A stretch of 64,000 nucleotides of DNA, taken from assembly GCA_017647785.1 (NCBI GenBank), contig JAGCJW010000013.1, forward strand, positions 1 to 64,000, given 5' to 3'. A model generated the notes under the pieces. That model was not told the origin of the DNA, did no database searches, and worked only from the letters and a program-made list of their open reading frames with translations. The translations under genes were made by a program, and so were the position numbers. Below are positions 58,325-64,000 of this stretch, piece by piece (within the stretch, counting starts at the first letter, position 1; each line of letters starts with the position of its first letter). Source of the DNA: Bacteroidales bacterium (lineage in GTDB: Bacteria; Bacteroidota; Bacteroidia; Bacteroidales; P3).

Positions 58325-60034
58325 TTAAAAATTAAAATGTGTGATATTTCCAGTAACACTAACACTTGTTTTAATTTTTATTTTTGCGTCATTAGAAAAT
58401 CTGACGTAAGGTTGTTGCCCTTGACTATCTGAAGATGTATTAAGTGTTGCTGTAAGTCGCATTTTTGAAGACTTTTTTAAACTTTCGTATTTGTTGTTTT
58501 CTAATGTTATTTTGACATTTTTAGCAGATGGCGACAAAGTGTATCCTTCTGAATCTATGTTTGCTCCAGAGATTAAAAAAGGTTCAGTAATTAAAGTGTC
58601 AAATACAACATTATTGCTGTCTATTAAATAAATATCAATAGATAAATCTACTGGGAATGAATTCTCTATGTAGAATTGTAATGTTGTTGAACTAAGATAA
58701 TTCATTTCTTCAACAAATTTGAAAGCATCAAAATCTATTTCGTAATGAAGATTGCTTAATTTGGCTTTTAAAGGTAGGGAAGCTTTTGCATCAAGTGTTA
58801 CAAAGGCATCATTAGGTGATATAAAGTGAGCGCTGTTTTTGTGTTTTAAGTTGTTGTCTCTAAAGTTAAAATTGATATCATAAATTAAAGAATCAGGGAA
58901 TACTTCTATAGCGCTTGCGTCTGATTCCAATACGATGTTGTTTGTGTAGGCTGTTTCTCCTAAAACATTAGCTCCATTTATTGTTATAGGATTAATTTGA
59001 TTGAAAACATTATAAGTTTGTCCATCACTTGTTAAGGTATAAATAGAAGGTATTATGTTCATATCAACACCTATATTCGTAGAAGTTGAAAGTTCTAAAG
59101 AAAATTTTTCAAAGTCTATGCTGTTACTTTCTGCTATTGCATTTAAAAGCGAATCTTGTAAGAAATCTAGTGCAACAGAACCGTTTACATTAAATTCTTT
59201 ATTGCCTAAATCTCCAAATACAGCGTCTAATGTAAGAGGTGTTAAAGAGATGTCTATATCAATATCATGGTTATCTCCTTGGTATAATTCATTTGCTATA
59301 TTGAATATTAACCTGTATTTTAAGTCTATGAAGTTTTTAGTAGTATTGTTTACTATAGAATCTTTTAAAAATATTGTGTAGTTTGATAAATCAAGTGTCT
59401 GATTTATCAAACTATTTGTATTGGATATTTGTATTCTTTGAGAAAATAATTCTCCTGTTTCTCTGCTCTTTATAGTATTTGAAGTAAATTCTATGTAGGC
59501 AGTAAGAGGTGCTACGTTAGTAGGGTGAATAATCAATCCTCCAGAAAGAATATATATACTATCTATTCTAATTTCATCTTCCAATTCTTCTATTTCTATA
59601 CTTATATCTTTGGCAGAAACTGAAGGGTCTGGGTAATAGTATAATATTTCAGATGTTTCTAATTCTTCTAAGCCTAAATCTCCTAAGTTAGGTATGTATA
59701 AATCTATTAAATCTATATTTATATCATTTACAACCTCAAATTGTTCTCTAAAATCTCTTATATCAAATGAGTCTTTGAAAGAAAGAGCTAATTCTAGGTA
59801 AGAATCTCCGTTTTCATTTACTTGAATAATTTCAAAACCATTGGCAGTATCGGATAATTGCTCTAAATCAAGAAAGTCACTTAAAGTAATTTCGGTATTA
59901 ATTAAAGGCGCATTTATTGTAGGATTAATAGTCGTTTGCGCAAGTGAATCAAAATTAAAATCATCTTCATCAATACAAGCAGTAAATGATGAAATTAAAA
60001 TACCTAAAAAGAGGATTTGTAACAATTTTTTCAT
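58325..60034 (-). CDS. Large lipoprotein of unknown function, partner of the DUF5723 protein
   Basis: The 569-aa product has a lipoprotein signal (FTACIDE, cysteine near 20). A long beta-rich body follows with several repeated LxxLxIxIxL-like stretches (INIDLIDLYIPNLGDLG, DIDIDISLTPLTLDAVFG). I do not recognise a domain. It is rich in D, N, S and T and poor in Lys before the end, as many surface-exposed Bacteroidota lipoproteins are. It precedes the barrel protein by 14 bp in the same operon. Confidence 0.75.
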   Translation of the reverse strand: MKKLLQILFLGILISSFTACIDEDDFNFDSLAQTTINPTINAPLINTEITLSDFLDLEQLSDTANGFEIIQVNENGDSYLELALSFKDSFDIRDFREQFEVVNDINIDLIDLYIPNLGDLGLEELETSEILYYYPDPSVSAKDISIEIEELEDEIRIDSIYILSGGLIIHPTNVAPLTAYIEFTSNTIKSRETGELFSQRIQISNTNSLINQTLDLSNYTIFLKDSIVNNTTKNFIDLKYRLIFNIANELYQGDNHDIDIDISLTPLTLDAVFGDLGNKEFNVNGSVALDFLQDSLLNAIAESNSIDFEKFSLELSTSTNIGVDMNIIPSIYTLTSDGQTYNVFNQINPITINGANVLGETAYTNNIVLESDASAIEVFPDSLIYDINFNFRDNNLKHKNSAHFISPNDAFVTLDAKASLPLKAKLSNLHYEIDFDAFKFVEEMNYLSSTTLQFYIENSFPVDLSIDIYLIDSNNVVFDTLITEPFLISGANIDSEGYTLSPSAKNVKITLENNKYESLKKSSKMRLTATLNTSSDSQGQQPYVRFSNDAKIKIKTSVSVTGNITHFNF

Positions 60035-60067
60035 AGCTTTGCAATATCTAAATAAATAATAATTTTA

Positions 60068-60075
60068 CAAAGATA
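60068..60075 (-). promoter_or_regulatory. -7 element of the lipoprotein-DUF5723 operon
   Basis: TATCTTTG on the minus strand, 34 bp before the lipoprotein start. The opposite gene begins at 60090, so the two units are divergent. Confidence 0.55.
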
Positions 60076-60089
60076 GTTTATTTTTTGAT

Positions 60090-61316
60090 ATGAGAGGATT
60101 GAATGAAAGTGAATTAAGTTTTGTTAGAGAGAATTTTGATGGAGATATTGATAAACTTTTTTTGAAATATCATAAAACTGCTGTTGGGGATATTGATTAT
60201 TTATTTTGCATTAATCAAATTAAATTAAGAAAAAAATTCTCCGATAAATTCCCATTTTTTACAAAAAGAGATGATTTCTTATTTCCTCTGTCACTGAATT
60301 TAGAACAGAGCTCTTCGGAATATACTGCTTTTTATAAATCATTACTTGTGGATAAGCAAGAAACTTTATTAGATTTGACTGCAGGATTTGGAATAGATGA
60401 TATTTATTTTTCAAAAAGGGTGAAATCTATAGTTTGTGTTGAGCAAAATAAAATATTAGTTGATTTGTTAATGCATAATTTTAATTGCTTGAATTCTACA
60501 AATTATTGTTGTGTAAATGCAGATGCTGAAGATTATATTTTGACTGCCGAAAGTTTTGATGTAATTTACCTTGACCCTGCAAGAAGAGATGAAAATAAAA
60601 ATAAGGTTTTTGGAATAGAAGCCTCACAACCAAATGTTTTAAAACTCATTGATGTTTTACAATCAAAGGCTAAGCGAATTATTTTAAAACTTTCGCCAAT
60701 GATGGATTTAAAACAAATTGAGAATGCTTTTAAAAATATTAGCGATATTCATATTGTGTCGCTTAAAAATGAGTGTAAAGAAATTTTAGTTGAGATTGTA
60801 AACGAAGAAATTGAAGATATAAATTATCATTGTGTAGATATAAAGTCGATAAGTCTTGAAAACGATAAAATGATTCTTGATTTCAATAAAATTATTTCAA
60901 GAAAGGAAAAAACGAATTCAAGCAATAATTTCTTTACTTCTGATGTTTTAAAATATATATACGAACCTAATACTTCTATACTAAAATCTGGTTTGTTTTA
61001 TGCTATATCAGAAAAGTATAATATAGGAAAACTGCATAGACATTCTCATTTGTTTACATCCGATGTTTTGATAGAAGGATTTGAAGGGAGATGTTTTGAG
61101 GTGTTGGAACTGAGAAATGCTAGTCCAAAAGCATTAAAGGATATAAAACAAGCAAATATTACTGTAAGGAATTTTCCTCAAACGGTAAAGGAAATAAGAA
61201 TGAAAACAAAAATTAAAGAAGGTGGTAAAATTTATCTTTTTTTTACAACATTGAGTAATGAAGATAAAGTTTGTGTCGTTTGTAAAAAAACTAAATTAAT
61301 GAATTATGGATGTTAA
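60090..61316 (+). CDS. THUMP-like-domain class I methyltransferase
   Basis: This 408-aa protein has a helical N-terminus and a Rossmann methyltransferase core. The SAM-binding LLDLTAGFGIDDIYF is near 90-104, VCVEQNK follows, and YLDPARRDENK is the catalytic-region motif. The C-terminal THUMP-like domain carries LRNASPKALKDIKQANI and FPQTVKEIRMK. It probably modifies RNA, but the target is unknown. It overlaps ung by 11 bp. Confidence 0.86.
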   Translation: MRGLNESELSFVRENFDGDIDKLFLKYHKTAVGDIDYLFCINQIKLRKKFSDKFPFFTKRDDFLFPLSLNLEQSSSEYTAFYKSLLVDKQETLLDLTAGFGIDDIYFSKRVKSIVCVEQNKILVDLLMHNFNCLNSTNYCCVNADAEDYILTAESFDVIYLDPARRDENKNKVFGIEASQPNVLKLIDVLQSKAKRIILKLSPMMDLKQIENAFKNISDIHIVSLKNECKEILVEIVNEEIEDINYHCVDIKSISLENDKMILDFNKIISRKEKTNSSNNFFTSDVLKYIYEPNTSILKSGLFYAISEKYNIGKLHRHSHLFTSDVLIEGFEGRCFEVLELRNASPKALKDIKQANITVRNFPQTVKEIRMKTKIKEGGKIYLFFTTLSNEDKVCVVCKKTKLMNYGC

Positions 61317-61968
61317 AATAGATAAGTCTTGGTATAATGAACTGTCAAGTGAATTTGATAAAGAGTATTTTTGGCAGTTGAGAAACTTTATTCATTCTGA
61401 ATATAAAACTAAAATCATATATCCTCAAGCAAAGAATATATTTGCTGCCTTTGATTTATGTCCTTTTGATTCAGTAAAATTAGTTATTATTGGACAAGAC
61501 CCTTATCATGAACCAGGACAAGCTCATGGTTTGTGCTTTTCTGTTCAAGATGGTTGTGTTTTACCTCCTTCTTTAAGGAATATTTATAAGGAAATAGAAA
61601 CTGATTTAGGAAAACAAATGCCATTTAGTGGAGATTTGTCAAGATGGGCAAAACAAGGAGTTTTATTGTTAAATGCTACTTTGACTGTTGAAGCTCACAA
61701 AGCAGGTTCTCATCAAAATAAAGGTTGGGAAGAATTTACTGATAAGGTTATAGAGATTTTATCTAAAAAGAAAGAGAATTTAGTTTTTATGCTATGGGGT
61801 TCATATGCACAAAAAAAAGGAAGTGTTATTGATGCAAAGAAACATTTGATTTTAAAGGCTGTTCATCCTTCACCGTTAAGTGCTTATAGAGGATTCTTTG
61901 GCTCAAAACACTTCTCTCAAGCTAATAATTATTTAATTTCAAAAGGAATTGAACCTATAGATTGGTAA
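61306..61968 (+). CDS. ung: Uracil-DNA glycosylase
   Basis: This removes uracil from DNA. The catalytic motif IGQDPYHEPGQAHGLCFSV is near 61-79, and the second motif HPSPLSAYRGFFGSKHF is near the end. The length of 220 aa is normal for family 1. It overlaps the methyltransferase gene by 11 bp. The pgi -7 box lies 8 bp after its stop. Confidence 0.97.
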   Translation: MDVKIDKSWYNELSSEFDKEYFWQLRNFIHSEYKTKIIYPQAKNIFAAFDLCPFDSVKLVIIGQDPYHEPGQAHGLCFSVQDGCVLPPSLRNIYKEIETDLGKQMPFSGDLSRWAKQGVLLLNATLTVEAHKAGSHQNKGWEEFTDKVIEILSKKKENLVFMLWGSYAQKKGSVIDAKKHLILKAVHPSPLSAYRGFFGSKHFSQANNYLISKGIEPIDW

Positions 61969-61975
61969 AATGTTG

Positions 61976-61983
61976 TATATTTG
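61976..61983 (+). promoter_or_regulatory. -7 element of pgi
   Basis: TATATTTG, 21 bp before the ATG at 62004. It excludes the GTG/ATG codons before 61990 as starts. Confidence 0.5.
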
Positions 61984-62003
61984 TAAAATTAATAAACTTA
62001 TAT

Positions 62004-63293
62004 ATGATAATAGTAGATTTTGATTTCGCAGGTATTTGTGAAAAAGAGGAATTGCAAACTTTAGAAAAAGAATTGCTTTCTTCTCATAATCTAATCGTAA
62101 ATGCAAATGGCGAAGGAAAAGAGTTTTTGGGTTGGAGAGATTTGCCTTTGAATAATGAAAATCTATCGGAAATAAAAGAGATTGCATCTTTTATTAGAAA
62201 TAAATCTGAGATTTTAGTAGTAATAGGGATAGGAGGGTCTTATTTAGGTGCGAGAGCTGTTATTGAGGCTTTGAGTTCTTCTTTTGAGTCATTGATTTCA
62301 AAACGTGATAATCCTTTAGTTTTATATGCAGGAGATAATCTTTCAGAAGATTATATGGCAGAATTGTTGGAAATTTTGAAAGAAAGAGATTATTCTCTTT
62401 GTGTTATATCTAAATCTGGTACGACAACAGAACCAGCTCTTGCTTTTAGAATATTAAAACGTGCATTGGAGAAAAAGTATGGAGAAGAAGAGGCTAAAGA
62501 AAGAATAATTGCTATAACGGATAGAGAAAAAGGTATTTTAAGATTATTGGCAAAGGAAAATGGGTATAAGAGTTTTGAAATAAAAGACGATGTTGGAGGA
62601 AGATTTTCAGTTTTAACTCCTGTCGGTTTATTGCCTATTGCTGTTGCGGGTTTTGATATTGAAGCTATGATGCAAGGTGCAAGAGAAATGAGGGCGGTTT
62701 TAATAGATAATAAATCAATCTCTAATCCCGCTTGGCAGTATGCTGGTTTTAGAAATTTATTATATTCAAAAGGTAAAAAAATAGATGCATTTTTATGCTA
62801 TCAACCAACTTTGCAATACTTTGCTCGTTGGTGGCAACAACTTTTTGGAGAAAGTGAAGGGAAAGATGGTAAGGGCTTGTTTCCTGCTTCTTTGTTAAAC
62901 ACAACAGATCTTCATTCTATGGGACAATATATCCAAGATGGAGAAAAATTGATGATTGAAACAACTTTGCAAGTTAAAAATGCTAATAAACAAATAGAAA
63001 TTCCATTCGATTCAAATGATAAAGATGGATTAAATTATTTGCTTTCACATACTTTGAATCAAATTAATCAAATTGCATTGCAAGCGACTAAACAAGCGCA
63101 TATAAGCGGAGGTATTCCTCAATTTATAGTTAGTGTTGATAGGATAAATGAAAAAACATTAGGAGCTTTGTTATATTTCTTTGAATTTGCATGTGCGTTA
63201 AGTGCATACACGTTAAAAGTTAATCCATTCAATCAACCGGGTGTTGAAACTTACAAAAATAACATGTTTGAATTGCTTGGGAAAAATAAATAG
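62004..63293 (+). CDS. pgi: Glucose-6-phosphate isomerase
   Basis: This glycolytic enzyme, at 429 aa, is the shorter form seen in Bacillus and Bacteroidota. The sugar-phosphate loops VVIGIGGSYLGARAV and VISKSGTTTEPALA are present, and the PGI signature DDVGGRFSVLTPVGLLP is in the middle. The active-site glutamate region (FGESEGKDGKG) and histidine (TDLHSMGQY) are also visible. The start is set at ATG 62004 by the -7 element and by the family N-terminus. A strong terminator follows. Confidence 0.95.
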   Translation: MIIVDFDFAGICEKEELQTLEKELLSSHNLIVNANGEGKEFLGWRDLPLNNENLSEIKEIASFIRNKSEILVVIGIGGSYLGARAVIEALSSSFESLISKRDNPLVLYAGDNLSEDYMAELLEILKERDYSLCVISKSGTTTEPALAFRILKRALEKKYGEEEAKERIIAITDREKGILRLLAKENGYKSFEIKDDVGGRFSVLTPVGLLPIAVAGFDIEAMMQGAREMRAVLIDNKSISNPAWQYAGFRNLLYSKGKKIDAFLCYQPTLQYFARWWQQLFGESEGKDGKGLFPASLLNTTDLHSMGQYIQDGEKLMIETTLQVKNANKQIEIPFDSNDKDGLNYLLSHTLNQINQIALQATKQAHISGGIPQFIVSVDRINEKTLGALLYFFEFACALSAYTLKVNPFNQPGVETYKNNMFELLGKNK

Positions 63294-63310
63294 AGAGAAA
63301 ATACAATACA

Positions 63311-63352
63311 AAAAAATACAGTGTGTATCATTCGTACACACTGTATTTTTTT
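63311..63352. terminator. Bidirectional terminator between pgi and secG
   Basis: AAAATACAGTGTGTA (ending 63327) pairs with its complement from 63335 across a 7-nt loop, with A- and T-runs at the two ends. Confidence 0.88.
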
Positions 63353-63371
63353 ATTTATAATAAATCCTTTA

Positions 63372-63728
63372 TTAGTTAGCAGGATTTGTTGGTGTGCTTT
63401 GTGCAGGTGTTGCTGGTAAAGCAGGTGCTTGTTGATTTGCAGGAACTGTTGTTTTTATAGCATTAGGATCTAATTGAGTTCCATTTGTGTTCTCTACTCT
63501 GTTTTTTCCAGGTGTGAAAGCTGTTGCAGTAAGGCATAAAACAAGCATTACTACCGCTAAAATCCAAGTTGCTTTTTCTAAAACGTCAGCTGTTTTTCTT
63601 ACTCCCATTATTTGATTTTGAGAAGCAAAGTTAGCTGCCAATCCACCACCTTTTGAATTTTGTACAAGAACAACTATAGCTAATAAAACTGCTACAATAA
63701 CAATTAATACGGTTACTAATACAAACAT
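63372..63728 (-). CDS. secG: Protein translocase subunit SecG
   Basis: Two membrane helices (about 3-24 and 52-70) are joined by the conserved loop VLVQNSKGGGLAANFASQNQI. The TADVLEKATWILA of the second helix is typical. A 45-residue Pro/Thr/Ala-rich tail follows, as in other Bacteroidota SecG. The length is 118 aa. It starts 18 bp after the TPR gene upstream. Confidence 0.94.
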   Translation of the reverse strand: MFVLVTVLIVIVAVLLAIVVLVQNSKGGGLAANFASQNQIMGVRKTADVLEKATWILAVVMLVLCLTATAFTPGKNRVENTNGTQLDPNAIKTTVPANQQAPALPATPAQSTPTNPAN

Positions 63729-63746
63729 TTTTTTATCTATTTTTTA

Positions 63747-64000
63747 TTAATTACTCTCTTTAATTTCTTTAATCCGATTTGCAAAGTAAATACTTTTTTT
63801 TGGATTATCAATCATTAATTGTTCGTAAATTTTCAGTGCCATCAATTTATTTCCTTGTTGTAAGTAGATTTTAGCCATAGTTTCAGTAACATTCTTAAAC
63901 TCTTTTGAGGCACTATTTTTAATGATTTTATCTATAGTGAAAGGATTTGAGTCTTCATCTTCAGAAGTTGAAACTTTAGGATTTTCTATTCTTAAAAATC
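63747..64000 (-). CDS. C-terminal end of a TPR-type protein upstream of secG (cut by window edge)
   Basis: Reading back from the stop at 63747-63749 gives 84 in-frame residues to the window end, with no start codon belonging to it inside. The last part (NVTETMAKIYLQQGNKLMAL, then KIYEQLMIDNPKKSIYFANR) is the TPR-like C-terminus of a protein that commonly precedes secG in Bacteroidota. The rest of the gene lies beyond 64000. Function is unknown. Confidence 0.72.
   Translation of the reverse strand, partial: FLRIENPKVSTSEDEDSNPFTIDKIIKNSASKEFKNVTETMAKIYLQQGNKLMALKIYEQLMIDNPKKSIYFANRIKEIKESN

Noticed and set aside
1..64000. tRNA, rRNA, insertion sequences, prophage or integrase genes
   Set aside because: I found no transposase, integrase or structural phage protein among the coding frames and no tRNA-like or rRNA-like sequence in the intergenic gaps; the gaps are nearly all short.

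Overview
The window is a gene-dense, low-G+C (about one third by eye) piece of a Bacteroidota chromosome, most likely Bacteroidales. Three kinds of evidence point there. The promoters follow the Bacteroidota pattern (TTTG, 19-21 bp, TAnnTTTG) and show no Shine-Dalgarno boxes. The gene families are typical of the phylum: GldH, S46 dipeptidyl-peptidase, HU-CCDC81/SPOR protein, DUF5683, DUF3276/PUR, DUF5723, TonB receptor with a carboxypeptidase-like leader domain. Several gene orders are also typical: PSP1-gldH-PBP1a, yceD-rpmF-plsX-fabH, parA-parB-DUF5683, pnuT-thiN. I cannot name the genus. I saw no rRNA, tRNA, insertion sequence, prophage or CRISPR array.

Layout. 1-12.7 kb: tail of a type I restriction HsdR, sbcD-sbcC, deoxynucleoside kinase, kdsB, an HU/SPOR envelope protein, an M16 protease, a secreted S46 dipeptidyl-peptidase, an FKBP isomerase and a phosphopantetheinyl transferase. 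13.3-17.3 kb is the most accessory part: a TM2 protein, two duplicated lipoproteins, a membrane-spanning Ser/Thr kinase with extracytoplasmic leucine-rich repeats, and an unrecognised partner gene. 17.3-25.4 kb: DPP III, a TonB-like protein, crt-hbd, a TPR protein, a DHOD-like flavoprotein, a four-helix-bundle protein and holB. 25.4-36.5 kb: PSP1-gldH-PBP1a, a beta-lactamase-fold hydrolase, a TonB receptor, a probable small RNA, and an EEP-nth-TPR operon. 36.5-44 kb: pyrBI behind a leader ORF and terminator, then yceD-rpmF-plsX-fabH-MBL-pnuT-thiN, converging on yitT. 44-56 kb: trmH-tex, a porin-like protein, coaD, a flavin reductase, hutI, the parAB operon, a PUR protein, yggS, and serC-serA. 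56-64 kb: a GNAT, an outer-membrane/lipoprotein pair, a THUMP-like methyltransferase, ung, pgi, secG and a TPR tail.

Metabolic picture (inference): peptide use (S46 and M49 dipeptidyl peptidases, an M16 protease, histidine degradation by HutI) beside crotonyl-CoA chemistry (crt-hbd). The cell also makes its own pyrimidines, serine, fatty acids and lipid A core sugar, and salvages thiamine and deoxynucleosides.

Most unusual signals. (1) A family of AT-rich arrays in which the pentamer CWWWG recurs at exactly 21 bp. It occupies at least six intergenic regions, and the same 21-bp units occur in frame as heptad repeats inside sbcC and yggS. (2) A 32-codon leader ORF whose stop codon forms the start of the descending arm of a terminator just upstream of pyrBI, the architecture expected of translation-coupled attenuation. 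(3) A probable ~160-nt independent small RNA at 33.26-33.42 kb. (4) Face-to-face -7 boxes forming one 18-bp palindrome between yggS and a membrane protein. (5) Convergent gene pairs whose stop codons sit in the loop of a shared terminator.
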